Positions 53,574 to 62,783 of a stretch of 64,000 bases of DNA are shown here, piece after piece. Source of the stretch: Streptomyces griseoviridis (GTDB taxonomy: Bacteria; Actinomycetota; Actinomycetes; Streptomycetales; Streptomycetaceae); assembly GCF_005222485.1 (NCBI RefSeq), contig NZ_CP029078.1, positions 6,165,501 through 6,229,500 on the forward strand, given 5' to 3'. How positions within the stretch are numbered: position 1 is the first letter of the stretch; the number at the start of each line of letters is the position of its first letter. A model generated the notes under the pieces. That model made no database searches and was not told where the DNA came from. It saw only the letters and a list, made by a program, of their open reading frames with translations. Position numbers and translations under genes: made by a program.

Positions 53574-55385
53574 GTGGCGCAGGTGCCGCAGACATTCTTC
53601 GATGCTCTCGCGGTGCGCACCTGGTGCGGTCTCGCGCTCGAGGCCCTGGGGCGGGCGCGCGAGGAGATCGACGCCATCAACGTCTACCCGGTGGCCGACG
53701 GGGACACCGGCACCAACCTCTACCTGACCATGGAGTCGGCGGTCACGGCTGTCGAGGCGGTGTTCGGCGCCCACGAGCTGGAGCCCGGTGCCCGGCAGCG
53801 GCCGACCCTCGCCGACGCCGCGCGCGCGATGGCGCACGGCGCGCTCATAGGCGCCCGCGGCAACTCGGGCACGATCCTCGCCCAGCTGCTGCGCGGCCTG
53901 GCCCAGGTGCTGGCCGCCGACGGTGAGCGGCCTCACACCGACGGCCCCGGACTCCGCCTCGCCCTCCGCCAGGGCGCCGACCGGGCCCGCGAGGCCGTCG
54001 CCCACCCCGTCGAGGGCACGGTCCTGACGGTCGCCTCGGCCGCCGCCGACGCCGCCGCGACGGCGGATGGCGGCTGCGCGGCCGTCGCCGAGGCGGCCTA
54101 CCGGGGCGCCTGGGCCGCCCTCGCCGCGACCCCGGGCCAGCTCGCGGCCTTGGAGCGGGCCGGGGTGGTCGACGCGGGCGGGCGCGGCCTGGTGGCGGTG
54201 CTGGGGGCGCTGGTGGAGACGTTCACCGGGCAGGCGCCGGGCGCGGGGGGCCCGGGGACGGGCGTGCACGCGCGCGCGGACGCCGTCGAGGCACCGGACG
54301 GCCACGGCACCGGGGGGCAGGGCTCCGGGGCGCAGGGCTCCGACGGGCAGGGCTCCGGCGGGCAGGGCTCCGGCGGGCACGGTTCCGGGGGGCACGGCTC
54401 CGGGGGGCACGGTGAGGACGGGCCCGCCTTCGAGGAGTGCGGCGAGGACGGCGCCGGCCCCGACTCACCCGCCTTCGAGGTGATCTACCTGCTCGAGGCG
54501 GGCGACCGCGCCGTCGCCCGGCTGCGCACCCGGCTCGACGCCCTCGGCGACTCCCTGGTCGTGGTCGGCGGCGACGGACTGTGGAACGTCCATGTGCACG
54601 TCGACGACGCCGGAGCCGCCGTGGAGGCGGGCGTCGAGGCCGGACGCCCCTACCGCATCCGCATCACCCACTTCGGGCTCGGCGACGCCCACACCACGCA
54701 CCGCCGGCCGCCCCGCGAGCGGGTCCAGCGGGCCGTCGTCGCCGTCGTGCCCGGTGAGGGCCTCGCCGGGCTGTACACCGAGGCCGGCGCCACCACCGTG
54801 CTCGCGCGCCCCGGGGAGCCGCCCGCGAGCGGCGAGCTGGTCGAGGCGGTACGGCGGGCCCACGCGCGCGAGGTCGTGCTGCTGCCCAACGACGCCGACC
54901 TGCGCCACACCGCCGCGGCCGCCGCCGAGCAGGCCCGCACCGAGGGCATCAGGGTCGCCCTCATCCCGACCCGCTCCGCCGTGCAGGGCATCGCCGCGCT
55001 CGCCGTCCACGAACCGGAACGCCGCTTCGACGAGGACGTCGTCGCGATGACCTCGGCGGCGGGCGCGACCCGGCACGCCGAGGTCGTCGTCGCCGAACGC
55101 CAGTCCTGGACGATGGCCGGCATCTGCCAGGCAGGCGACATCCTCGGCCTGATCGACGGCGACGTCGCCGTGATCGGCGAGGACGTCACCGTCACCGCAG
55201 CCGCCGTCCTCGACCGGATGCTCTCGGCCGGCGGCGAACTCGTCACCCTCGTCCTCGGCGACGAGGCACCCGAGTCGATCGCGGGACACCTCGAGACCCG
55301 GGTGCGGGAGTCCTACCTGGCCGTCGACACGATGGTGTACCGGGGCGGCCGGCAGGGCTCCCTGCTGCTCATCGGCGTGGAGTGA
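53574..55385 (+). CDS. DAK2-domain (YloV/FakA-like) kinase catalytic protein
   Basis: The 603-residue protein has an N-terminal DhaL/DAK2 ATP-binding domain (about 1-210) with the Mg-binding Asp cluster INVYPVADGDTGTNLYLTMES and GARGNSGTILAQLLRGLA. The middle and C-terminal domains match YloV/FakA, the kinase that phosphorylates fatty acids held by a FakB/DegV protein. Between them (about residues 247-281) lies a low-complexity Gly/Ser/Gln/His linker of about 15-bp DNA repeats. No DegV gene is next to it here. GTG 53574 follows AAGGAGG at 5 nt; upstream in-frame starts overlap the promoter region. Confidence 0.88.
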   Translation: MAQVPQTFFDALAVRTWCGLALEALGRAREEIDAINVYPVADGDTGTNLYLTMESAVTAVEAVFGAHELEPGARQRPTLADAARAMAHGALIGARGNSGTILAQLLRGLAQVLAADGERPHTDGPGLRLALRQGADRAREAVAHPVEGTVLTVASAAADAAATADGGCAAVAEAAYRGAWAALAATPGQLAALERAGVVDAGGRGLVAVLGALVETFTGQAPGAGGPGTGVHARADAVEAPDGHGTGGQGSGAQGSDGQGSGGQGSGGHGSGGHGSGGHGEDGPAFEECGEDGAGPDSPAFEVIYLLEAGDRAVARLRTRLDALGDSLVVVGGDGLWNVHVHVDDAGAAVEAGVEAGRPYRIRITHFGLGDAHTTHRRPPRERVQRAVVAVVPGEGLAGLYTEAGATTVLARPGEPPASGELVEAVRRAHAREVVLLPNDADLRHTAAAAAEQARTEGIRVALIPTRSAVQGIAALAVHEPERRFDEDVVAMTSAAGATRHAEVVVAERQSWTMAGICQAGDILGLIDGDVAVIGEDVTVTAAAVLDRMLSAGGELVTLVLGDEAPESIAGHLETRVRESYLAVDTMVYRGGRQGSLLLIGVE

Positions 55386-55416
55386 GAGCCGGGCCCGCGC
55401 CGGCCCGGTGAGGCGC

Positions 55417-58400
55417 TCACTCCCCGCCCGACTCCGCCACCACCTGCATCATCTGCTCCGCCTCCGCCCGGCGTTCCCGCGCCGTCCCGTCGTCCTGCGG
55501 GGCGTCCGCGTACGCCGCGAGCACCGCACGGGCGCGGGCCGCCGCCTCCGCGGGGCGGCTGAGGTCGGCCGCCAGCCAGCCCGCCGCGAGTTCCGCGCCG
55601 GTCCGGCTGTGCAGGGCGTCCGCACCCAGCGACGCGAAGACCGCGACCGCCTCGGTGACATGGCAGAGGGCCGCCTCGAGAGCGTCGTTGATGGAGTCGT
55701 CGTCGGCGTCCTCGGTCGCCGACCGCGCCAGCAGGTCGCCGAACTGCCGCTGCGTGTGCCCGAGTTCGGCGACCAGCCGGTCCCGGGCCCGCTCGTCGCC
55801 GCCGACGCCCTCCAGCGCCGTCGCGCACGCGTCCACCGCGCGGGACATCAACTCGCCCGCCGCGTCGGCCGCGTTGACCGCGTGCTCGGCGGGCTCGGCG
55901 CGCAGCGCGAGCCACGCGCGGGCCCGCAACGCCCGCACCAGACCGTGGACGTTGCCCAACTCCCGCCACAGCTCGCCCGCGCGCGTGTAGGCGCGGTCGG
56001 CGTCCTCGGCGAGACCCGCCTGCCCGAGCGACTCGGCGGCGAGGTGCGCGAGCGTCGCGTGGTCGTGCTGCTCAGGCCAGTGCCGGGCGATCTCGGCGGC
56101 CTGGAGCCGCCGTTCGGCCGCCGCGTGGTGCTCGCCCAGCTCGCTCAGGCAGTCCCCGAGCCACCACAGCGTCTGGACGACGGCGCCGTCGCCGTGGGTG
56201 TCGGCGCTCAGGTCGGGCAGCGCCGACTCCAGCACCTCCGCCGCCTCCGCCCACCGCTCCTGGCGCAGCAGGAACCCGCCCAGCTGGTGCCGGGCCCACG
56301 CGCCGAGGGTGCGGCCCTCGCCCGCCTCGTCGGCCCAGTGCGCCGCTTCGAGCGCGTGCTCGGCGGCCTCCGCGAACGCGGTCCTGCCGCCGAGCACCTC
56401 GGCGAGCTGGAGGTGCAGCTGCGCCCGCCCGACCGGCTCCAGTTGGGCCCCGCCGTGGTCGAGGGCGGCCCGCAGCGCCCGTTCCGCCTCGGCGGTGTCG
56501 CCCAGATGGTGCGCGAGCGACGCCAGCCTGGCCTCGTACTCCACCGCGTACCACGGCAGCCCGGCCGCCTCGAACGCCTCAGCGGCCCGCGCGAACAGCT
56601 CGGCCGCCGCCTCCAGGTCCCCGGCGTGCGCCGCCAGGTCGGCGAGCATGGCCCGCGCCTCCGCGGCCCGCGCCAGCAGCCGCACCTCGCCGCCCGCCCG
56701 CCCGTCGACCAGCGCGAGCAGCTCCCGCACGGCCGCCCCGGCGTCGGCCAGGGCGCGGCCGAGACCGTCGTCGAGGGCCGCGTCCTGGTCGCCGTCCGTG
56801 CCGTCCGCGGCCGCCGCGCTGTGTTCGGCGGCCGCCTGCACCCGCCGCATCAGGGTCCTGGCCCGCGCGATCAGCACCGACGCCGTCTGCCGCAGCCCGG
56901 TGCCGTCCTCCGCGTACAGCGCGAGGACCCGGTCGTACAGGACGGTGACGGCGGCCGTCGCCTCCTCGACCTCCCCGCCCAGGGCCCGCACGTAGGCGCC
57001 CCGCGCGCGGGCCGCGAGCGCCTCCCCGGGGTCGCCCGCCGCCGCGTACAGCTCCGCCGCCCGCTCGAACAGCTCGACGCCCTCGGGACCCAGGCCCATC
57101 GCCTCGTGGTCGACGACCTCCGCGCGGTCCCGGGCGGACAGCTCGCCGCCCCCGCCGTCGCCGTCGTCGCCCGCGTCCCGCACGTACCGTCCGACCGCCG
57201 CCCACGCCTCGACCGCGTTCGGCCGCAGCGTGTCCGACAGCCGCCGCGCCTCGGCCAGCAGCGCGGCCAGATCCTGTCCGCCGGCCCCCGCCGCCCCGGC
57301 GTCCCGCGTCGGCGCCACGGGTCCCGGGGCCGCGGGACGGGTCGCCCGCAGCCCCAGCGGCAGCCGCCGCGCCAGCGGAACCCGCGCCATCCGCGCGCGT
57401 GCCCGCTCACTCACGTGCGAGGTGCCGTTGCGCGCGTCGAACCGCGCGGCCAGCTCAAGCGCCTGACCGCGCGCGTGCCCGGCGAGGTCGAGCGCGGTCC
57501 ACGACCGGCCGGGCGGGCCGGGCACCTGCCGTTCGCCCAGGCCCAGTTCGACCAGCCGGTCCATCAACAGGGCCACCACGCAATGGAAGTCCAGCGCGCT
57601 GCGCGGGTGCCCGGTGTCGGTGAAGTACGCGGGCCGCTCCGCGAGCAGTTCGAGCCCACGCGCCTCGTTGCCGGACAGCGCGCAGAACTCCACGTGGTCC
57701 GCGTACGCGGACCGCATGCTCTCCATGGACCGCACCAGGCGGACGCCCCGCAGATGGTTGGCGCGCGCCTCGTCCGCGCGGCCGAGCCGCAGCAGCGGCA
57801 CAAGCGAGGTCGCGAGCACCGAGTGCGGCTCGTGCGCGCAGCTGAACTCGCCCTCCAGGACCGGCCGCCACAGGTCGAGCGCCTCCGCGTCCCGCCCCTG
57901 CTCGGCCCGCCACCAGCCCTGCTCGTGCAGCTCGCACGCGTGGCAGTCGGCCATCGTGTCCCGGTCGGCCGCCAGCCACGCGTCGTACGCCCGCTCCGCG
58001 CGCGCCAGGTCGCCCAGGTGCGCGGCGACCGTGAACTCGGCTCCGCGCACCGCCCGTTCGGAGTGGCCGGCCAGCCGGTAGCGGTGCTCCATCTCGCCGA
58101 GCCACTTCTCTATGGAGGCCAGCGGGATGTGCGGCTGGTCGAGCATGCCGGACGACATCCACTTGAAGACCCAGTGCAGCGCGTGCGTCTCGTACTCGTC
58201 GAAGTCCTCGGGCCGTTCGTCCCACATGCGCAGCAGCCGCGCGAAGGGGACGAACATCTTGTCCTTCTCGGAGCTGTAGTTGTAGACCTTCAGCTGGTGG
58301 CCGAGCGCCTCGATCACGGCGAGCGGGACGCCGAGCCGCTCCGCCGCCACGAGCAGCTCCTCCGCGCGCGCGTTGCGCGCCGGGCCCTCCGGCCGCTCCG

Positions 58401-58470
58401 CGTTCTTCGCCAACGCCCGCCGCAGCGCGTCGAAGTCGGCGATTCCGCTGTTTCCGTCGATGCCGCTCAT
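55417..58470 (-). CDS. Large tetratricopeptide-repeat protein coupled to the Hsp90-like gene
   Basis: The 1017-residue protein is built almost wholly of helical repeats rich in Ala, Leu, Glu and Arg. TPR-like units such as GDLARAERAYDAWLAADRDT, EARANHLRGVRL, GDLEAAAELFARAAEAFEAAG and GEHHAAAERRLQAAEIARHW recur along its length. The first 130 residues (LKVYNYSSEKDKMFVPFARLLRMWDERPEDF) look like a distinct head domain. No signal, enzyme motif or DNA-binding helix is seen. Start ATG 58470 overlaps the stop of the Hsp90-like gene as TGATG, so they are translationally coupled. Inferred role: partner or substrate adaptor of that chaperone. I do not recognise a named family. Confidence 0.8.
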   Translation of the reverse strand: MSGIDGNSGIADFDALRRALAKNAERPEGPARNARAEELLVAAERLGVPLAVIEALGHQLKVYNYSSEKDKMFVPFARLLRMWDERPEDFDEYETHALHWVFKWMSSGMLDQPHIPLASIEKWLGEMEHRYRLAGHSERAVRGAEFTVAAHLGDLARAERAYDAWLAADRDTMADCHACELHEQGWWRAEQGRDAEALDLWRPVLEGEFSCAHEPHSVLATSLVPLLRLGRADEARANHLRGVRLVRSMESMRSAYADHVEFCALSGNEARGLELLAERPAYFTDTGHPRSALDFHCVVALLMDRLVELGLGERQVPGPPGRSWTALDLAGHARGQALELAARFDARNGTSHVSERARARMARVPLARRLPLGLRATRPAAPGPVAPTRDAGAAGAGGQDLAALLAEARRLSDTLRPNAVEAWAAVGRYVRDAGDDGDGGGGELSARDRAEVVDHEAMGLGPEGVELFERAAELYAAAGDPGEALAARARGAYVRALGGEVEEATAAVTVLYDRVLALYAEDGTGLRQTASVLIARARTLMRRVQAAAEHSAAAADGTDGDQDAALDDGLGRALADAGAAVRELLALVDGRAGGEVRLLARAAEARAMLADLAAHAGDLEAAAELFARAAEAFEAAGLPWYAVEYEARLASLAHHLGDTAEAERALRAALDHGGAQLEPVGRAQLHLQLAEVLGGRTAFAEAAEHALEAAHWADEAGEGRTLGAWARHQLGGFLLRQERWAEAAEVLESALPDLSADTHGDGAVVQTLWWLGDCLSELGEHHAAAERRLQAAEIARHWPEQHDHATLAHLAAESLGQAGLAEDADRAYTRAGELWRELGNVHGLVRALRARAWLALRAEPAEHAVNAADAAGELMSRAVDACATALEGVGGDERARDRLVAELGHTQRQFGDLLARSATEDADDDSINDALEAALCHVTEAVAVFASLGADALHSRTGAELAAGWLAADLSRPAEAAARARAVLAAYADAPQDDGTARERRAEAEQMMQVVAESGGE

Positions 58471-60296
58471 CAGTGACCGTCCTCGCCGTGCGTCGCCCAT
58501 TCCAGAAGCCCGATGAACGCGCGGTTCAACAGGGCGGTGTCCGCGGGCCGCAGCGGACGCTGGGCCATCAACAGCGCCTGTCCGTACAGGGACTCCGTCG
58601 CGGTGCCGATCAGTTCCCTGTCGCCCAGAGAACCGATCCTGCGGATGAGCGGGTTGAGATGGTTGAGCACCAGGCGCGCCCGGGGCGCGGTGCCGCGCAG
58701 CGAGCCCAGGATGCCCGCCCACAGGTCGTCGGCCTGCTCCTCGGCCGCCGCCCGCGCCTGCTCGTGGCGGGCCGCCCGGTCGTCCAGGTGCAGCGCGGGC
58801 ACCGACAGTGGGTGGAAGGCCCGCAGCACCACGTCGCAGCCCAGCGGGTCGAGCCTCGCGCGCGCGGCGGCCAGGAAACCGGCGAGCGCCAGCTCCTCCG
58901 CCGGGTCGACGGCGTCCAGATGCGCCGTCACGGTGTCCGCGTCCAGCTCAGCGACCACCGTCCCCGGCCGCACCGAGGGCAACGCCTCGACCAGCTCGCT
59001 GTCGTACGTGTAGCCGCCGTTGACCACACCGACGCCCTGCGCGGACGCGATCGGCGCGACCTGCCGGTACTCCTCCACGCTCCGCGTGAAGTGCACCACC
59101 GGGTGCCGCTGCGCGAACTCCTCAAGGGACAGCTGCCCGTCGGTCGTCTCGAACGGCAGCCACGGCAGCATCGTCCGCAGCATCTGCGGATCGTGCCTGG
59201 CCAGCGACTTGACCCCGAGGTGGTGCACCGACAGGAACGCCGACAGCCGCTCGGGGTCGTTCGCCGCGAGCGCCGTCAGCCAGGACCTGATCCGCTCACC
59301 GAGCGCCTCCCGCACCGCCGCGAGCGTCTCGTCCTCGTACAGCGACTCGCGCGACGCGGTCGGCCGCAGACTGTCCGTGTCCAGCACACAGCGCACGAAG
59401 AACGCCCAGTCGGGCAGCAGCTGTTCGGCCCGCTCGGTCAGCAACATGCCCTTGAGGTGCACCCGGTGGGTGGCCCGCTGCGCCGGACTGACCGCCGAGG
59501 GCAGCACGTACGCCACCCCGCGCACCCCGGCGAGCGGCACGTCCAGCTCGATCGAGTCCAACGGCGTGAACCCGAACAGCTCGTGGCAGTGCCTGGCCAG
59601 CGCCACCCGCCTGCCGGCCGGGGACGGGTAGGCACGGTCCCACGGCGGCGGCAGATCCGTGACGGCCTCCTCGCCGACCCGCACGTCGTAGGGGAGCAGC
59701 GACCCGAAGTCCCGGGCCAGCGCCATGACCCGGTCGGGCGCCAGCCACTCGGCGGCCCCGGGACGCGCGGTGAGGTGCACGGTGGTGCCCGGCTCGGGCC
59801 GCGCCGCGTCCGGCAGCGTCCGCACGGTGTACGAACCGTCGTCGCTCGCCGTCCACTCCACCGGCGCCGCGTCCGGGGTGCGCGCGCTGCGGCTGACCAC
59901 CCGGATCCGCTCGGCGACCACGAAACAGGCCAGCAGACCGATGCCGAACTGCCCGAGGAAGTCCGAACGCGCCTCCTGGATGCCGTCGGAGCGCTTGGAA
60001 CTGCGCCCGATGGTCGCCAGCAGCGCGTGCACGTCCGACTCGGTGAGCCCGATCCCGGTGTCCTCGACCCGCAGGACGCCCGCCTCGGCGTGCAGCCGTA
60101 CCCGGGCCGGGGCGTCCGGCTGCCCGGCGCGGCGGGCGGTGATCGCGTCCACGGCGTTCTGGAGCAGCTCCCGCAGATAGACCTTGGGGCTGGAGTAGAG
60201 GTGATGGGAGAGCAGGTCCACCAGACCGCGCAGGTCGACCTGGAAGGTGTGAGGTGACTGGGGTGCCTGGGATGGCTGTGAGGTCTGGGAGTCCAT
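58470..60296 (-). CDS. Hsp90-family chaperone-like ATPase
   Basis: The 608-residue protein keeps the Hsp90 order. The N-terminal GHKL ATPase has YLRELLQNAVDAITAR (Asn47), VEDTGIGLTESDV (Asp79) and FLGQFGIGLLACFVVAERIRV. The middle domain has HLKGMLLTERAEQLLPDWAFFVRCVLDTDSL followed by TASRESLYED, where SRE matches the catalytic Arg loop of HtpG. A diverged C-terminal domain follows. It starts with a Ser/Gln/Pro-rich 15-residue extension. It is clearly diverged from canonical HtpG. ATG 60296 has a poor ribosome site. The TPR gene follows with a TGATG overlap. I see no CIRCE- or HAIR-like heat-shock site upstream. Confidence 0.85.
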   Translation of the reverse strand: MDSQTSQPSQAPQSPHTFQVDLRGLVDLLSHHLYSSPKVYLRELLQNAVDAITARRAGQPDAPARVRLHAEAGVLRVEDTGIGLTESDVHALLATIGRSSKRSDGIQEARSDFLGQFGIGLLACFVVAERIRVVSRSARTPDAAPVEWTASDDGSYTVRTLPDAARPEPGTTVHLTARPGAAEWLAPDRVMALARDFGSLLPYDVRVGEEAVTDLPPPWDRAYPSPAGRRVALARHCHELFGFTPLDSIELDVPLAGVRGVAYVLPSAVSPAQRATHRVHLKGMLLTERAEQLLPDWAFFVRCVLDTDSLRPTASRESLYEDETLAAVREALGERIRSWLTALAANDPERLSAFLSVHHLGVKSLARHDPQMLRTMLPWLPFETTDGQLSLEEFAQRHPVVHFTRSVEEYRQVAPIASAQGVGVVNGGYTYDSELVEALPSVRPGTVVAELDADTVTAHLDAVDPAEELALAGFLAAARARLDPLGCDVVLRAFHPLSVPALHLDDRAARHEQARAAAEEQADDLWAGILGSLRGTAPRARLVLNHLNPLIRRIGSLGDRELIGTATESLYGQALLMAQRPLRPADTALLNRAFIGLLEWATHGEDGH

Positions 60297-60385
60297 CGTC
60301 GCAGCGCCGGTGGGGGGAGGTTCGACGGCGCGGGGTCGGGCGGTCCCGTGTGAGGCGGTACCGCGGGGGATGGCCGGAGCGCGCC

Positions 60386-60437
60386 ATCCTAGGGCCCGAA
60401 CGAGCCGTCTGACCAGGGGTTTCGGGGGACGTATACG
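60386..60437. promoter_or_regulatory. Divergent promoter region of the Hsp90-like gene and recG
   Basis: On the minus strand TAGGAT (60391-60386) is an ideal -10 for the Hsp90-like gene, with a weak -35. On the plus strand CTGACC (60409-60414) and TATACG (60432-60437), 17 nt apart, form a promoter for recG that would start at or near ATG 60441. Confidence 0.45.
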
Positions 60438-60440
60438 GCG

Positions 60441-62783
60441 ATGTCAGTCCCGTGGTGTGCAATGGATCTCGTGCCCGCACTGGAAGAACCACTGGACCAG
60501 CCCCTGAAGTCGGTGCTCGGCCCCGCCACCGCGAAGGTGATGGCCGAGCACCTCGGCCTGCACACCGTCGGCGACCTCCTGCACCACTATCCGCGCAGAT
60601 ACGAGGAGCGCGGCCAGCTCACCCACCTGGCCGACCTCCCCATGGACGAGCACGCCACGGTGGTCGCCATGGTCGCCGACGCCCGGCTGCACACCTTCGC
60701 CTCGGCGAAGGCCCCGCGCGGCAAGGGACAGCGCCTCGAAGTCACCATCACGGACGGCAGTGGCCGCGTCCAGCTTGTCTTCTTCGGCAACGGCGTGCAC
60801 AAGCCCCACAAGGAACTCCTGCCGGGCACCCGCGCGATGTTCGCGGGCAAGGTCTCCGTCTTCAATCGCCGGCTGCAACTGGCGCACCCGGCGTACGAGT
60901 TGCTCCGCGGCGACCCTGAAGGCCCCGAAGGCCCCGAAGGCCCCGAGAGCATCGACGGCGGCGGTGACGGCGTCGGCGGTGGCGGTCTCGGTGGCGCGGA
61001 AGGGCTCGACGCCACCGCCGGGGCGGTCGAGACCTGGGCCGGCGCCCTCATCCCGATCTACCCGGCCACCGCCAAGCTGGAGTCCTGGAAGATCGGCAAG
61101 GCGCTCCAGACGGTGCTGCCCGCCGCCCGGGACGCGATCGACCCGCTGCCCGAGTCGCTGCGCGCCGGCCGCGGGCTGCTGCCCCTGCCCGAGGCCCTGC
61201 TCAAGATCCACCGCCCGCGGACCAAGGCCGACATCGCCGACGCCCGCGCCCGCCTCAAGTGGGACGAGGCGTTCGTCCTCCAGGTCGCCCTGGCCCGCCG
61301 CAGGCACGCCGACGCCCTGCTCCCCGCCGTCCCGCGCGAACCCACCCCCGACGGCCTGCTCACCGCCTTCGACGCCCGGCTGCCCTTCACCCTCACCGAC
61401 GGCCAGCTGAAGGTCTCCCGCGAGATCTTCGCCGACCTGGCCACCGCCCACCCGATGCATCGGCTGCTCCAGGGCGAGGTGGGCTCGGGCAAGACGATGG
61501 TCGCGCTGCGCGCCATGCTCGCCGTCGTCGACGCGGGCGGCCAGGCCGCGATGCTCGCCCCCACCGAGGTGCTCGCCCAGCAGCACCACCGCTCCATCAC
61601 CGAGATGATGGGCGAGCTGGCCGAGGGCGGCATGCTCGGCGGCGCCGAACGGGCCACCAAGGTGGTGCTGCTCACCGGCTCGATGGGCGCGGCGGCCCGG
61701 CGCCAGGCGCTGCTCGACCTGGTCACGGGCGAGGCCGGGATCGTGATCGGCACGCACGCGCTGATCGAGGACAAGGTCCAGTTCCACGACCTCGGCCTGG
61801 TCGTCGTCGACGAACAGCACCGGTTCGGCGTCGAGCAGCGCGACGCGCTGCGCGGCAAGGGCAGGCAGCCCCCGCACCTGCTCGTCATGACGGCCACCCC
61901 GATCCCGCGCACGGTCGCCATGACGGTCTTCGGCGACCTGGAGACGTCCGTCCTCGACCAACTGCCGGCCGGCCGCTCGCCGATCGCCAGCCATGTCGTC
62001 CCGGCCGCCGACAAACCCCACTTCCTGGCGCGCGCGTGGGAGCGCGTGCGCGAGGAGGTCGCGGGCGGCCACCAGGCGTACGTGGTCTGCCCGCGCATCG
62101 GCGACGAGGACGACGACCCCAAGGGCAGGGCCAAGAAGAAGGCGGCCCCCGAGGGCGACGGGGACAAGCGGCCCCCGCTGGCCGTCCTCGAGGTCGCCGA
62201 CCAGCTCGCCAAGGGCCCGCTGCACGGCCTCACGGTCGAGGTCCTGCACGGCAGGATGGCCCCGGACGACAAGGACGCCGTGATGCGCCGCTTCGCCGCG
62301 GGCGACACGGACGTCCTGGTCGCCACCACCGTCATCGAGGTCGGTGTGAACGTCCCGAACGCGACCGCGATGGTCATCATGGACGCCGACCGCTTCGGCG
62401 TCTCCCAGCTCCACCAGCTCCGGGGCCGCGTCGGCCGCGGCTCGGCACCCGGCCTCTGCCTGCTGGTCACCGAGATGCCCGAGGCGAGCCCGGCCCGCGC
62501 CCGGCTCACCTCCGTCGCCGCGACGCTCGACGGCTTCGAACTCTCCCGCATCGACCTGGAGCAGCGCCGCGAGGGCGACGTCCTCGGCCAGGCCCAGTCC
62601 GGAGCCCGCACGTCCCTGCGGATGCTGACGGTCATCGAGGACGAGGAGATCATCGCGCAGGCCCGTGAGGAGGCCACCGCCCTGGTGACGACCGACCCCG
62701 ACCTGACATCCCTCCCGGGCCTGCGCACGGCGCTCGACGCCCTGCTGGACGAGGAGAGGGAGCAGTACCTGGAGAAGGGCTGA
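60441..62783 (+). CDS. recG: ATP-dependent DNA helicase RecG
   Basis: Drives branch migration and fork reversal during recombination and repair. The 780-residue protein has an N-terminal wedge/OB domain (LHHYPRRYEERGQLTHL, VTITDGSGRVQLVFFGN), helicase motif I GEVGSGKTMVA, motif II DEQHRFG, motif III MTATPIPRT, motif V-VI TTVIEVGVNVPNA and QLRGRVGRG, and the TRG-like tail. A roughly 33-residue Gly/Pro/Glu insertion (about 158-190, repeats of GPE then Gly runs) lies between the wedge and motor domains and is unusual. The start may be ATG 60441, ATG 60462 or GTG 60471; upstream sequence does not decide. Confidence 0.94.
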   Translation: MSVPWCAMDLVPALEEPLDQPLKSVLGPATAKVMAEHLGLHTVGDLLHHYPRRYEERGQLTHLADLPMDEHATVVAMVADARLHTFASAKAPRGKGQRLEVTITDGSGRVQLVFFGNGVHKPHKELLPGTRAMFAGKVSVFNRRLQLAHPAYELLRGDPEGPEGPEGPESIDGGGDGVGGGGLGGAEGLDATAGAVETWAGALIPIYPATAKLESWKIGKALQTVLPAARDAIDPLPESLRAGRGLLPLPEALLKIHRPRTKADIADARARLKWDEAFVLQVALARRRHADALLPAVPREPTPDGLLTAFDARLPFTLTDGQLKVSREIFADLATAHPMHRLLQGEVGSGKTMVALRAMLAVVDAGGQAAMLAPTEVLAQQHHRSITEMMGELAEGGMLGGAERATKVVLLTGSMGAAARRQALLDLVTGEAGIVIGTHALIEDKVQFHDLGLVVVDEQHRFGVEQRDALRGKGRQPPHLLVMTATPIPRTVAMTVFGDLETSVLDQLPAGRSPIASHVVPAADKPHFLARAWERVREEVAGGHQAYVVCPRIGDEDDDPKGRAKKKAAPEGDGDKRPPLAVLEVADQLAKGPLHGLTVEVLHGRMAPDDKDAVMRRFAAGDTDVLVATTVIEVGVNVPNATAMVIMDADRFGVSQLHQLRGRVGRGSAPGLCLLVTEMPEASPARARLTSVAATLDGFELSRIDLEQRREGDVLGQAQSGARTSLRMLTVIEDEEIIAQAREEATALVTTDPDLTSLPGLRTALDALLDEEREQYLEKG

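Noticed and set aside
58470..60296. Ordinary HtpG
   Set aside because: ATPase motifs are kept, but the N-terminal extension, diverged C-terminal domain and coupling to a TPR gene set it apart, so I did not assign htpG.
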